Counted from the first letter of the stretch, positions 8,783 to 18,420 are shown. The stretch is DNA of 64,000 nt from Nguyenibacter vanlangensis (GCF_038719015.1 NZ_CP152276.1:2151501-2215500), one strand, 5' to 3'. Numbers and translations are program-made. Notes: generated by a model from the sequence alone, not told the origin.

Positions 8783-9849
8783 GCGTGCGCCTCCATGACC
8801 GGCCGTGGCGGCAGGGGACGGCCTTCGGCCGGCAGCACGCAGGCCACGTCCTGCATGCCGCAGGCCGCCAGCGGGGGGCGGACGGCGCAGGCGGCATGGG
8901 CATGGGAACAGCGCGGCGCGAAGGCGCAGCCGGCCGGCCGGTCGGCGGGCACAGGCGGCGCCCCCTGGATCGAGGGCAGGCGCGGCGGGCGCGGGCCGTG
9001 CAGCGGCGGGATCGAATCCAGCAATGCCGCGGTATAAGGGTGGCCGGGTCGGGCGAGGACCGCATCGGTCGGCCCACGCTCGGCGACCCTGCCGGCATAC
9101 ATCACCATCATGCGGTCGCAGGTTTCGGCCACCACGCCCATGTCGTGGGTGATCAGCAGCACCGACGAGCCGTATTCCCGCCGCAGGGTGCGCAGCAGGT
9201 CGAGGATCTGCGCCTGCACCGTCACGTCCAGCGCGGTGGTCGGTTCGTCGGCGATCAGCAGCGCCGGGTTGCAGGACAGCGCCATGGCGATCATCGCCCG
9301 CTGGCGCAGGCCGCCCGACAATTGGTGCGGATAGCGCCCGGCCACCCGTTCCGGGTCCGGCACGCCCATGTCGCCCAGCAGGCGGATGGTGCGCGCCCGG
9401 GCCGCGTGCCGGCCGATCCGCTGGTGGGCGCGGATCTGCTCGTCGATCTGCCAGCCGACGGTATAGACGGGGGTGAAGGCCGTCATCGGGTCCTGGAAGA
9501 TCATTGCGATGTCGCGGCCGCGCAGGGCGCGGAAGGCGCGCTGCGGCAGGCCCACCAGTTCGCGGCCCTTGAAGCGCGCCGAGCCGGTAACACGCGCGCC
9601 CGGCGCGTCGATCAGGCCCATCAGCGCCAGCGCGGTCATGCTCTTGCCCGATCCGGACTCGCCGACGATGCCCAATATTTCCCGCGCGCCCAGCGTGAAC
9701 GACACGGAATCGATCACGTCGACCATGCGCCCGCCGACGGGCAGCGCCACCGTCAGGTCGCGGACCGACAGCAGAATGTCGGGATCGGCGTCCATCGCGC
9801 GCTCTCGCGCGTCAGTGTCCATCGCGCGCCCTCGCGCGTCAGTAACCAT
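8779..9849 (-). CDS. peptide-type ABC importer ATPase, OppD/DppD-like
   Basis: A 356-residue ATPase with Walker [10 protein letters not shown], signature [10 protein letters not shown], Walker [13 protein letters not shown] and the subfamily C-terminal motif [15 protein letters not shown]. It is the second ATPase of the importer. The start is uncertain: the first 27 residues are a nine-residue repeat ([18 protein letters not shown], then MDADPD) encoded by a 27-bp tandem repeat, so ATG 9849, 9822 and 9795 are all candidates. ATG 9849 overlaps the OppB coding end by 11 bases; conserved sequence begins after the repeat. Confidence 0.92.
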   Translation of the reverse strand: MVTDARGRAMDTDARERAMDADPDILLSVRDLTVALPVGGRMVDVIDSVSFTLGAREILGIVGESGSGKSMTALALMGLIDAPGARVTGSARFKGRELVGLPQRAFRALRGRDIAMIFQDPMTAFTPVYTVGWQIDEQIRAHQRIGRHAARARTIRLLGDMGVPDPERVAGRYPHQLSGGLRQRAMIAMALSCNPALLIADEPTTALDVTVQAQILDLLRTLRREYGSSVLLITHDMGVVAETCDRMMVMYAGRVAERGPTDAVLARPGHPYTAALLDSIPPLHGPRPPRLPSIQGAPPVPADRPAGCAFAPRCSHAHAACAVRPPLAACGMQDVACVLPAEGRPLPPRPVMEAHA

Positions 9850-9862
9850 CACGCACCCTCGG
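9790..9862. repeat. 27-bp tandem repeat across the oppB stop and oppD start
   Basis: Two near-identical 27-bp units (9790-9816 and 9817-9843) and a partial third (9844-9862) span the oppB/oppD junction. Each carries an in-frame ATG for oppD, and the TGA of oppB falls between the second and third units. It is likely a slippage product that duplicated the translation start region. Confidence 0.7.
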
Positions 9863-10813
9863 GTCCAGCAGCAGATAGAGCAGATCGACCACCGCGTTGG
9901 CGATGACGACGAACACCGCCGAATACATCACCGTCGCCATGATCAGCGGCAGGTCCAGGTTGGCCAGCGCCTGATAGGTCAGCCGCCCGACCCCCTGCAG
10001 GCCGAACACCACTTCGGTCAGCAGGGCGCCGCCGCCGACCAGTTGCGCGAAATCCAGCCCGAACAGGGACACGAAGCTGATCATCGACGTCCGCAGCCCG
10101 TGCGCCAGCAGGACCCGCGCCGGCGACAGGCCCTTGGCGCGCGCGGTGCGCATGAAATCCTCGGCCTGCGTCGCGACCAGGTCGGCGCGCAGCACGCGGC
10201 TGTAGAGGCCGACGAACAGCACCGCCAGGGTGATCCATGGCAGCACCAGCGCGCGGAACCAGCCCAGCGGATCCTGGCTGAACGGCACGTAGCCCAGCCC
10301 CGGCACCCAGGAGAACAGCCAGGTTTCGTGATAGCGGCTCTGGGTGACCAGGTTCACCACCTGCCCCAGCCAGAAGACCGGGATCGAGATCCCCACCAGC
10401 CCCAGCATCATCAGGCCGCGATCGACCCAGCCGCCGCGCAGGGCGGCCGCGAGCGTGCCCATCGCCACCGACGCCGCCACCCAGATCACCGCGGCGCCCG
10501 AGACCAGCGACAGGGTCACAGGCGCGGCCTGCAGCACTTCCGGCACCACTTTCTCGCCCCGGTTGACGTAGGAGGTCAGGTCGCGGGTGACGAACAGTTT
10601 TTCCATCATCCGCCAGTACTGGACGGGCAAGGGCCGGTCGAAGCCGTATTCGACGCGCACCCGCGCCATCGTTTCGGGCGATGCGTTGCGCCCGGCGATG
10701 CGCGCCGTGGGGTCCGACCCCGGGGTGGCGAAGAAGACCAGGAAGATCAGCACGGAAATGCCGAACAGCACGAACAGCGTCTGGCCCAGCCGCCGTACGA
10801 TCGCCATCGCCAT
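9839..10813 (-). CDS. peptide-type ABC importer permease, OppB/DppB-like
   Basis: A 324-residue inner-membrane permease with six predicted helices and the binding-protein-dependent transport EAA-type loop (MRTARAKGLSPARVLLAHGLR). It opens with the usual LGQTLFVLFGISVLIFLVFF helix. It pairs with OppC. The start ATG 10813 overlaps the stop of oppC (TGATG); a second ATG lies at 10807. The frame remains open far upstream, but only as a shadow of oppC. Confidence 0.92.
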   Translation of the reverse strand: MAMAIVRRLGQTLFVLFGISVLIFLVFFATPGSDPTARIAGRNASPETMARVRVEYGFDRPLPVQYWRMMEKLFVTRDLTSYVNRGEKVVPEVLQAAPVTLSLVSGAAVIWVAASVAMGTLAAALRGGWVDRGLMMLGLVGISIPVFWLGQVVNLVTQSRYHETWLFSWVPGLGYVPFSQDPLGWFRALVLPWITLAVLFVGLYSRVLRADLVATQAEDFMRTARAKGLSPARVLLAHGLRTSMISFVSLFGLDFAQLVGGGALLTEVVFGLQGVGRLTYQALANLDLPLIMATVMYSAVFVVIANAVVDLLYLLLDPRVRDGY

Positions 10814-11877
10814 CAGCCGCCCCCCCGGCCGGCATCGCGGACGTCCAGCGCATCGCGCATGCCGTCGCCCAGGACGTTCAGCGCCAGCACCACGGCGACG
10901 ATCGCCAACCCCGGCGCGACGGCCACCATCGGGCGGGTGTAGATCAGCCCCTCGCCGTCCTGGATGATCGTCCCCCACGACGCCGCCGGCGCCTGCACCC
11001 CGATCGACAGGAAGGACAGGGCCGATTCCGCCATCAGCGCCAGCGCCATCACCAGCGGCGCCAGCACCACCAGCGTGCCGGCGACGTTGGGCAGGATGTC
11101 GCGCAGCACGATGCGATGGGCCGGCACCCCCAGCCCCCGCGCGGCGGTCACGAATTCCGCGCGGCGCAGCGCCATCACCCGCCCGCGCACCGGCCGCGCG
11201 ACATAGGGCACGTAGACCAGTGCGATGATGCAGATGGGAATCAGCACGTTGTCGCTGGCGATCGTCACCGGCCCCAGGCGCAGCCCCTGGCTGACGGTGA
11301 CGATGGAGAGCGAGATGGCGAACAGATAGACCGGCACCGCCCACATGATGTCCATCAGGCGCGACAGCACCGCATCGACCACCCCGCCGGCATAGCCCGC
11401 GACGATGCCCACCGCCGCCGCCAGCCCGATGCACAGCATGGCGGCGCAGAGGGAGATCAGCAGCGAATTGCGTCCGCCATAGAGCAGCCGCGCCGCCACG
11501 TCGCGCCCCTGGCTGTCGGCCCCCAGCAGGTCGGCCGACATGCGCCAGGTCGGGCCGATCGGCGACAGGCCCAGATGCAGCGGGTTGTCGTTGGGCTGCA
11601 TGATGTCGACCTGCCGCCCGTCCAGCAGCAGCGTGCCGGCGACGTTGGAGGTGAACGGATCGGTGTGCGCCAGGTAGCGGGCGTAGAGCGGTGCGGCCAG
11701 GCAGGCCAGGCCGATCGCCAGCAGCACCGCCAGCGAGAGCATCGCCGCGCGGTTGCGCGCCAGGGCGCGCCCCGCCCGCCGCCACGGGCCCGAGGAGCGT
11801 GCGGCGAAAGGCTCCGGGAATTGCTGGGGGAATTGCTCCGCGAATGGCGCCGGGGCGTGCTTTGGCGCGTCGTTCAT
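10813..11877 (-). CDS. peptide-type ABC importer permease, OppC/DppC-like
   Basis: A 354-residue permease. A cytoplasmic N-terminal tail, then a helix near residues 45-65, the OppC_N-type segment (YARYLAHTDPF...LLGADSQGRDVAARLLYGGR), five further helices, and the EAA-like loop EFVTAARGLGVPAHRIVLRDILP. Start 11877 is chosen because its ATG overlaps the TGA of the binding-protein gene (ATGA). The reading frame further upstream is only a shadow of that gene. Confidence 0.92.
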   Translation of the reverse strand: MNDAPKHAPAPFAEQFPQQFPEPFAARSSGPWRRAGRALARNRAAMLSLAVLLAIGLACLAAPLYARYLAHTDPFTSNVAGTLLLDGRQVDIMQPNDNPLHLGLSPIGPTWRMSADLLGADSQGRDVAARLLYGGRNSLLISLCAAMLCIGLAAAVGIVAGYAGGVVDAVLSRLMDIMWAVPVYLFAISLSIVTVSQGLRLGPVTIASDNVLIPICIIALVYVPYVARPVRGRVMALRRAEFVTAARGLGVPAHRIVLRDILPNVAGTLVVLAPLVMALALMAESALSFLSIGVQAPAASWGTIIQDGEGLIYTRPMVAVAPGLAIVAVVLALNVLGDGMRDALDVRDAGRGGG

Positions 11878-13598
11878 CGCACCCATACCCGTGAAAACAG
11901 AAGATGGTACAAGGTGGTATAGAAATATCCCCCGACACGCTTCGAGACAAGGTCGATATAGTTGATGCGGATGATCGGCGCCGCCGGCGCGTCCCGGTCG
12001 ACCAGGCGCCCGGCCTGTGTCCACAGGGCGGCGGCTTCGGCCGGGTCGGAGGTCTGTTTGGCCCGGTCCATCACCGCCTGCACCCGGGCATTGCAATAGC
12101 CCGCGATATTGATCGAATTGTCGCTGCCGGGATGGAAATTCTCGCAACCGAACAGGTCGTCGAGGAAATTCGAGGCCGAGGGATAATCCGCGAACCAGTC
12201 GGAGATGCTGATCTGCACGTGGTTGGCGGTGTTCTGGATGTAGCTGAACTGCATGCCGTGCGCCAATGTCTTGACGCTGGCGCGATAGCCGATGGATTGC
12301 AGCATGTTGCGCAGCCACACGCCCATGCTCATGTCGATCGCGGTGTTTTCCGCCACCACCGTGACGGCCTGGCCGGCCGTGCCGCTCTGCGCCACCAGGG
12401 CGCGGGCCCGCGCCAGGTCCGGCCCCCGCCAGGACGGGGCCGGATCGTCGGGGTCGGCCCCGGCGGTATAGGCGCAGTCGGACAGCGCGCCGGGAATGCC
12501 CGGCGGTACCATGCCGCAGAGCGGCCCGGCCACCGCCGCCCCGCCATACAGGATGGTCATGGCCCGCCGGTCCAGCGCGTAGGACACCGCCTGCCGTGCC
12601 AGGGGGTTGTCGAAGGGCGGGATGTTCACGTTCATGGGCGCGTAATAGATGCCGTAGAGCGGGCGGATATGGACCTGCGCCGTATGGCGCGCGCCCAGCT
12701 CGCCCAGCCGGTCCAGCGGCTTCATGTCGAACATCCAGTCATATTGGCCGTTTTCCACCGCCGTGACCTCGGCCTCGTCCGGCAGGCCGAAATCGTACTG
12801 GATCCGGTCGGCGAACCCGTCGGGCTGGGCGTCGGCGCTCCAGACCCGGAAATGGGGATTGCGCACCAGCACGGCGCCCCGGTCCGGGTCGTAGGACGCG
12901 AACATGTACGGGCCGGTGGTCGGGGCCGGCACATTGCCCAGATCATGGCCGGGGGTCGCGGCCGGCAGGATCACCGCGTGGGGAAAGGCCAGCTTCTGCA
13001 GGAATTCCGCGTCGGGCTGGCGCAGGTGGAAGACCACGCTGCGCGTCGCGTCATCGGTTTCGAGCCCGCCTTGCAAGGTGCAGTGCGCCGGATCGCGCAG
13101 ACACTGATCGCCGCCGATGATCGCGCCGTAGAACGCCCCCGCCGTCGGGCTGCCCACCCGGAACAGCCGGCGGAACGATGCCGCGACGTCCGCCACCGTG
13201 ATCGGCTGCCCGTCGGAGAAATGCAGGCCGGCCCGCAGGGTGAAGCGCCAGGTGCGACCGCCATCCTCGGGCGCCGGCACGCGCTCGGCCAGGTCGGCCA
13301 CCACCGTGTTGCCGGCTTCGCCATCCGCCTTGCGGAAGGTCAGCAGCCCGTCATACAGCACATAGAAAAGCTGTGCGTATTGCGACGTGTAGTTGATCTG
13401 CGGATCGACGGTGCCGCCCGAGGACGAGGCGGTCAGCCGCAGGGTGCCGCCCCGGTGCGGGCTGCCCAGGGTGATGCCGTCTCCGACGGTGGGGGGAGCC
13501 GTCTGGGCACGCGCCGCGCCGCACGCCGCCCCCGCCAGCAACGCCCCCACCAGCAACGCCCCGGCCGCGGCCAGGCACCGCGCGCGCGCGCCTGCCAC
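11874..13598 (-). CDS. family 5 extracellular solute-binding protein of the peptide ABC importer
   Basis: A 574-residue periplasmic protein with a signal peptide (AAAGALLVGALLAGAACGAARA, about residues 10-31) and the SBP_bac_5 fold: RGGTLRLTAS at the mature N-terminus, then LAERVPAPEDGGRTWRFTLR and GLHFSDGQPITVADVAASFRRL, the family signature. It delivers peptides or related ligands to OppBCDF, which follow in the same operon. The probable start is GTG 13598, just after the SCO stop (TAA 13601-13603); there is no good ATG before the signal peptide. The ligand is unknown. Confidence 0.88.
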   Translation of the reverse strand: MAGARARCLAAAGALLVGALLAGAACGAARAQTAPPTVGDGITLGSPHRGGTLRLTASSSGGTVDPQINYTSQYAQLFYVLYDGLLTFRKADGEAGNTVVADLAERVPAPEDGGRTWRFTLRAGLHFSDGQPITVADVAASFRRLFRVGSPTAGAFYGAIIGGDQCLRDPAHCTLQGGLETDDATRSVVFHLRQPDAEFLQKLAFPHAVILPAATPGHDLGNVPAPTTGPYMFASYDPDRGAVLVRNPHFRVWSADAQPDGFADRIQYDFGLPDEAEVTAVENGQYDWMFDMKPLDRLGELGARHTAQVHIRPLYGIYYAPMNVNIPPFDNPLARQAVSYALDRRAMTILYGGAAVAGPLCGMVPPGIPGALSDCAYTAGADPDDPAPSWRGPDLARARALVAQSGTAGQAVTVVAENTAIDMSMGVWLRNMLQSIGYRASVKTLAHGMQFSYIQNTANHVQISISDWFADYPSASNFLDDLFGCENFHPGSDNSINIAGYCNARVQAVMDRAKQTSDPAEAAALWTQAGRLVDRDAPAAPIIRINYIDLVSKRVGGYFYTTLYHLLFSRVWVR

Positions 13599-13600
13599 TC

Positions 13601-14212
13601 TTATTGCGTCGCCATCAGGCTGCGCAGGCGGTCGGCGATCTGGCCGGCGGTGGCCGTGGCCTCGACCGTCCCGGCATAGCGGCCCTCGGGCGACATGATG
13701 ACGATGCGCGGTGACGGCTCCATGGCGTAGTCGCCGTTGGTGCCTGGGTGCCGGACATAGGGGGCATGGTATTCGGCCGTCACGGCCTTGATCATGTTCG
13801 GCGCGCCGGTGAGCGCGATGATGTGCGGCCCGAAGCGCAGCGTGTAGGCCCGCAGCAGTTCGGCCGTATCGCGCATCGGATCGACCGAGATGAACAGCGG
13901 CGCCACCAGCCGCGCCTGCGCGCCCATCAGGTCCATCGCCCCGGCCATCGCGTGCAGCGTCGCCCCGCATTGCGTGTCCGGGCAATGGGTGTAGCCGAAA
14001 TAGACCAGCATCCAGCGGCCCAGGAAATCGGTATCCGCCACTTCGCCGTCGGCGGCGCTGATCAGACGGAACGACCCGCCGATCTCGTTGCCGTAGGTCG
14101 AGAGGATCGGGCCCATCCGGTCCATGATCCGAAAGGTGCCGTACCCGCCCACCACCGCGGCCAGCGCGATGACGCCCCCTATGATCAGCCGCCGCCTGTC
14201 CCTGTCCTGCAT
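13601..14212 (-). CDS. SCO1/SenC-family protein with altered metal-site motifs
   Basis: A 203-residue membrane-anchored thioredoxin-fold protein: one N-terminal helix (about residues 8-28), then the periplasmic SCO domain. SCO proteins normally deliver copper to cytochrome oxidase through CxxxC and a distal histidine. Here the cysteines read CPDTQC, with four residues between them, and the usual DHS histidine region reads NGDYAMEPSP with no histidine. Copper chaperone activity may therefore be lost or changed. The ATG at 14212 overlaps the polA stop (TGATG). The frame is open 6 codons further upstream, to 14230. Confidence 0.82.
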   Translation of the reverse strand: MQDRDRRRLIIGGVIALAAVVGGYGTFRIMDRMGPILSTYGNEIGGSFRLISAADGEVADTDFLGRWMLVYFGYTHCPDTQCGATLHAMAGAMDLMGAQARLVAPLFISVDPMRDTAELLRAYTLRFGPHIIALTGAPNMIKAVTAEYHAPYVRHPGTNGDYAMEPSPRIVIMSPEGRYAGTVEATATAGQIADRLRSLMATQ

Positions 14213-17037
14213 CAATGCGCGTCCGCCCAATTCGCTCCGGCCCCGGTCTCGACCACCAGCGGCACCGTCAGGCTGGCCGCCGATTCCATGACCTGTTTCA
14301 CCAGGGCGCCCAGCGTTTCCTGCTGGTCCGCCCGGACCTCGAACAGAAGTTCGTCATGGACCTGCAGCAGCAGCCGCCCGTCCAGGCTGGCCGCCGCCAG
14401 CGCCTGCGGCAGCCGGACCATCGCGCGCTTGATGATGTCGGCCGCCCCGCCCTGCAGCGGCGCGTTGATCGCCTGCCGCTCGGCATAGGCGCGGCGCGCC
14501 GCGTTCTTCTCGGCGATGCCCGGCACCCAGCAGCGCCGCCCGAACGGGGTGGTGACATAGCCCTGGCGCCGTGCCTCGTCCTTGATCCGTTCCATATAGT
14601 CGCGAATGCCCGGATAGCGCGCGAAATAGGCATCGATATAGGAGCGCGCCTCGCCCGGCGGAATACCGAGCTGCCGCCCCAGCCCGAACGCGCTGATGCC
14701 GTAGATGATGCCGAAATTGATCGCCTTGGCCCGGCGGCGGGTCAGGGGGTCCATGCCTTCGATCGGGATGCCGAACACCTCGGAGGCGGTGCGGGCATGG
14801 ATGTCCTGCCCCAGCGCGAAAGCCTCGCGCAACGCGGGGATGTTGGCCACGTGGGCCAGCAGCCGCAATTCGATCTGCGAATAATCGGCCGACAGCAGCA
14901 CCTGCCCCGGTCCGGCGACGAAGGCGCGGCGGATGCGGCCGCCTTCCTCGGTCCGGATGGGGATGTTCTGCAGGTTCGGCTCGTTGGATGAAAGCCGCCC
15001 GGTCGAGGTGATGGCCATCTGGAACGAGGTATGCACGCGCGCCGTCCCGGGGTCCGCCTGGCCCACCAGCGCGTCGGCATAGGTCGATTTCAGCTTGGCG
15101 AGCTGCCGCCAGGCCAGGATCCGCCCCGGCAGGTCGTGCCCCTGGTCGGACAGATCCTGCAGGACCGACGAATCGGTGCCCCAGGCGCCGGATTTCATCC
15201 GCTTGCCGCCCGGCAGTCCCATCTCGTCGAACAGGATCTCGCCGAGCTGCTTGGGCGAGCCGACATTGAACGGCCGGCCGGCCAGGCGGTGGATCTCGGT
15301 CTCCATCTCGGCCATGCGGGCGGCGAAATCGGCCGACAGGCGGCGCAGTTCGGCCACGTCGATGGCGATGCCGGTCCGTTCCATGTCCGCCAGCACCGCC
15401 ACCAGCGGCCGTTCCAGTGCCTCGTACAACGCCAGCGAGCGGTGGATGCGCAATTGCGGCCGCAGCGCCAGCCACAGGCGCAGGGTCACGTCCGCGTCCT
15501 CGGCGGCATAGGCGGTGGCCCGGGCCAGGTCGACCCGGGCGAAGGGGATGCGGTTGCGCCCGGTGCCCGTTACCGCGTCATAGGGGATCGGGGCGTGACC
15601 CAGGTACAGGCGCGACAATTCGTCCATGCCCTGGCCGTGCTTGCCGGCGAACTGGGCGTAGGCGATCAGCATCGTATCGTCGACCGGCGCCGGCTGCGGC
15701 GCGCCCGCGCGGGTCAGCACCAGCAGGTCGAACTTGGCGTTCTGGAAGATCTTGAGCACCGACGGGTCCGCCAGCAGCGGCCCCAGCAGCGCCAGCACCA
15801 GGCCGGCGGGCAACTGCACCGCCGCCGGGTCCTGCGCGCCGTCCTCGGGCAGCAATTGCGGCTCGGCCTGGTGCGCCAGGGGGATGTAGCAGGCGCGGCC
15901 GGGCGCCACCGCCAGCGAAATCCCCACCAGCCCGGCGCGCAGCGGGTCCAGCCCGTCGGTTTCGGTATCCAGCGCGCAGAAGCCGGCGGCGCGCGCCTCG
16001 GCCAGCCAGCGTTCCAGCGCCTCGGCGCTGGTCACCGTCTCGTACGGTCCATAGGGCGCCTGGTCGGGCGCCGCGTCCGCAGAGACAGGAGATGAAGCGG
16101 AAGAGGATGCCGGAGAAGAGACTAGACTGGGGGCGGGCGCCGGTATCGCCACGCCGACCGCGGCCGCCGAGTCCTTGACCCCCATCCGGTGCAGGATGGA
16201 GCGGAACCCCATCCTTTGCAGCCATTCCCCCAGCAGCGCCTCGTCCGGTTCGCGGCAGATCAGCGCGTCCAGCGGCAATGGGCAGGGCGCGTCGGCGCGC
16301 AGGGTCACCAGGTCGCGCGACAGCCGGGCCTTGTCGGCATATTCGATCAGGTTGTCGCGGCGCCTGGACGGCTTCATCGCCGCCGCCCCCGCCAGGATCG
16401 CGTCCAGCGAGCCATATTCCGCGATCAGCGCCGAGGCGGTCTTGGGCCCGATCCCCGGCACGCCCGGCACGTTGTCGACCGAATCGCCGATCAGCGCCTG
16501 CACGTCGATCACCTTGTCCGGGGTCACGCCGAACTTGGCCTCGACCTCCTTCAGCCCGATCGGTTTTTGGCGGATCGGGTCCATCATTTCCACCCCGGGG
16601 CGGATGAGCTGCATCAGGTCCTTGTCGGACGACACGACGGTGCAGCGTCCGCCGGCCTCGGTCACGTGCCGGGCATAGGCGGCGATCAGGTCGTCGGCCT
16701 CCCAGCCCGGTTCCTCGATCCCCGGCACGCCGAATGCCGCCGTCGCGGCGCGCACCAGGCCGAATTGCGGACGCAGATCCTCGGGCGGTTCGGGGCGGTG
16801 GGCCTTGTACTGGTCGTAGATTTCGTTGCGGAAGGTCTTCCGCCCCGCGTCGAAGATCACCGCCAGGTGCGTGCCCGCATGGTCGCGCAGCAGGCGCGCC
16901 AGCATGTTGGTGAAGCCGAACACCGCGTTGACGGGCGTGCCGTCGGGCGCGGTCATCGGCGGCAGGGCATGATAGGCGCGGAAGATGAACCCCGATCCGT
17001 CGACCAGGATCAGGTGAATCGGGGCGTTGTCGGACAT
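14212..17037 (-). CDS. polA: DNA polymerase I
   Basis: A 941-residue full-length family A polymerase. The 5'-3' exonuclease domain covers about residues 1-290 (LILVDGSGFIFRAYHAL; DSVDNVPGVPGIGPKTA). A serine/alanine-rich linker follows. The 3'-5' exonuclease domain keeps its first acidic motif (ALDTETDGL), so proofreading may be active, and the polymerase domain carries motif A (DYSQIELRLLAH), the O-helix (RRAKAINFGIIYGISAFG) and motif C (QVHDELLFEV). It acts in Okazaki maturation and repair. The zf-CHCC gene lies 10 bases upstream and the SCO gene overlaps downstream, placing polA early in a long operon. Confidence 0.98.
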   Translation of the reverse strand: MSDNAPIHLILVDGSGFIFRAYHALPPMTAPDGTPVNAVFGFTNMLARLLRDHAGTHLAVIFDAGRKTFRNEIYDQYKAHRPEPPEDLRPQFGLVRAATAAFGVPGIEEPGWEADDLIAAYARHVTEAGGRCTVVSSDKDLMQLIRPGVEMMDPIRQKPIGLKEVEAKFGVTPDKVIDVQALIGDSVDNVPGVPGIGPKTASALIAEYGSLDAILAGAAAMKPSRRRDNLIEYADKARLSRDLVTLRADAPCPLPLDALICREPDEALLGEWLQRMGFRSILHRMGVKDSAAAVGVAIPAPAPSLVSSPASSSASSPVSADAAPDQAPYGPYETVTSAEALERWLAEARAAGFCALDTETDGLDPLRAGLVGISLAVAPGRACYIPLAHQAEPQLLPEDGAQDPAAVQLPAGLVLALLGPLLADPSVLKIFQNAKFDLLVLTRAGAPQPAPVDDTMLIAYAQFAGKHGQGMDELSRLYLGHAPIPYDAVTGTGRNRIPFARVDLARATAYAAEDADVTLRLWLALRPQLRIHRSLALYEALERPLVAVLADMERTGIAIDVAELRRLSADFAARMAEMETEIHRLAGRPFNVGSPKQLGEILFDEMGLPGGKRMKSGAWGTDSSVLQDLSDQGHDLPGRILAWRQLAKLKSTYADALVGQADPGTARVHTSFQMAITSTGRLSSNEPNLQNIPIRTEEGGRIRRAFVAGPGQVLLSADYSQIELRLLAHVANIPALREAFALGQDIHARTASEVFGIPIEGMDPLTRRRAKAINFGIIYGISAFGLGRQLGIPPGEARSYIDAYFARYPGIRDYMERIKDEARRQGYVTTPFGRRCWVPGIAEKNAARRAYAERQAINAPLQGGAADIIKRAMVRLPQALAAASLDGRLLLQVHDELLFEVRADQQETLGALVKQVMESAASLTVPLVVETGAGANWADAH

Positions 17038-17047
17038 CGTCGTTCGA

Positions 17048-17263
17048 TCAGTGCGCGGCCTCGTCCACCGCGTCGGGATTCAGCACGAACAGGCGCGAGC
17101 AATAGGGGCAGAACGTCTGGTGGGCGGCGATGCGCAGCCACACGCGCGGATGGCCCAGCGCCCCCGCGCCCCCGTCGCAGGCCGGGGTGCGGGACTGCAC
17201 GATCACGGTTTCGACATGCCCCAGTTGGGGCGTCGGCGTCGGATACTGGGTCTGGACCTGCAT
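17048..17263 (-). CDS. zinc-finger (zf-CHCC, NDUFS6-like) protein
   Basis: A 71-residue protein with the zf-CHCC pattern ACDGGAGALGHPRVWLRI followed by CPYCSRLFVL: one cysteine, one histidine and a CPYC pair. The family resembles the zinc subunit NDUFS6 of respiratory complex I; bacterial copies are small free-standing proteins of unclear role. It precedes polA by 10 bases on the same strand and is divergent from the hydrolase at 17313. Confidence 0.9.
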   Translation of the reverse strand: MQVQTQYPTPTPQLGHVETVIVQSRTPACDGGAGALGHPRVWLRIAAHQTFCPYCSRLFVLNPDAVDEAAH

Positions 17264-17312
17264 GATGTTCGCTCCGCCTGTTCTCGTGGCCGATGGCCAG
17301 GATGGTCGGGGG

Positions 17313-18353
17313 ATGATACGCAGGATCGCCGTGCTTTCAAACCTCCGCCTGTCACCCCTGCTTCATGCGTCTTTCCGGCTCGGCCTTCTGGCCGCGGTCC
17401 TGGCCGGCTGCGCGCTGCGCGACCCGCCCACCCCGGTCCCGCCCGCGCGATGGGCGGCGGACGGGCGCCTGGTCCCGCCCGACCTTGTCCTGGTCCTGGC
17501 CGACGGGACGCGCGCGCCCACCCGGCTGTGGCGGGCGCGGGGCCCCGAGCGGGCGGTCGTTCTGGCGCTGCACGGATTCGATGACAGCCGCGACGCCTGG
17601 GAGCCGGCCGGACCGGCCCTCGCCGCGCGGGGCATCACCGTCTATGCCCCCGACCTGCGGGGTTTCGGCGGCATGCCCGATCGCGGCGCGTGGGCCGGCG
17701 CCGGGCAACTGGTCCGCGACGCGGCGGACGAGGCCCGCCTGGTCGCCGCCCGCCATCCGGGCGTGCCGCTCTATCTGATGGGCGAGAGCATGGGCGGCGC
17801 GGTGCTGGTGTGCCTGATGGCGCAGCCCGGCGCGCCGCATGTCGCCGGCACGATCCTGCTGGCCCCGGCGGTGTGGAGGCTGGGCATGGGGACCCGCGCC
17901 ACGCTGGATCTTTTCGCCGCCGTCGCGCCGTCCTGGCGGGTCACCGGGCATGAATTGCCGGTCCATGTGGTGGCGGGGGACGACATGGCGGCGATGCGCC
18001 GCCTGTATTTCGACCCGCTGACCCTGCGCGCGACGCGGATGCCGGCCCTGTCCGGCCTGGCGTCGCTGATGGACCGGGCCGCCGATGCGGCCCCCCGGCT
18101 GCGCGGGCCGGCGCTGCTGCTCTATGGCGGGCGCGACCAGTTGGTCCCGCCCGCCGCCATGGCGGCGCTGTGGCGCGGCCTGCCCGCCGCGGTCCGGCGC
18201 GACTACCTGCCCGGCGGCTATCACCTGCTGCTGCGCAGCCGCACGCGCGATGCCGCGCTGGCCGACATCGCGCAATGGATCGCCGATCCCGACCGATGGC
18301 TGCCCTCGGGCGGCGACGCGGCCCCCGGCCTGGCCGACCTGGCCGGGGAATAA
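17313..18353 (+). CDS. alpha/beta hydrolase lipoprotein, lysophospholipase-like
   Basis: A 346-residue hydrolase with a lipoprotein signal: hydrophobic stretch about residues 21-32 and lipobox LAGC (Cys33). The fold shows the oxyanion/HG motif LALHGFDDS, the nucleophile elbow GESMGG (Ser159), an acid region near LLYGGRDQLVP and a late histidine in LPGGYHLLLR. It resembles monoacylglycerol lipase/lysophospholipase (hydrolase_4). Start ATG 17313 has a GGGGG-containing site; open sequence upstream belongs to the antisense of the zf-CHCC gene. Likely anchored to the outer membrane. Confidence 0.88.
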   Translation: MIRRIAVLSNLRLSPLLHASFRLGLLAAVLAGCALRDPPTPVPPARWAADGRLVPPDLVLVLADGTRAPTRLWRARGPERAVVLALHGFDDSRDAWEPAGPALAARGITVYAPDLRGFGGMPDRGAWAGAGQLVRDAADEARLVAARHPGVPLYLMGESMGGAVLVCLMAQPGAPHVAGTILLAPAVWRLGMGTRATLDLFAAVAPSWRVTGHELPVHVVAGDDMAAMRRLYFDPLTLRATRMPALSGLASLMDRAADAAPRLRGPALLLYGGRDQLVPPAAMAALWRGLPAAVRRDYLPGGYHLLLRSRTRDAALADIAQWIADPDRWLPSGGDAAPGLADLAGE

Positions 18354-18420
18354 GCCTGGCGAAAATAAATCCCCGGCAGGTCTGGCGCCGGAAAACAACT
18401 CGGGCTATGGAGGCGTCTCT

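Noticed and set aside
14215..17265. Overlapping plus-strand frames opposite polA.
   Set aside because: polA is complete with all catalytic motifs on the minus strand.
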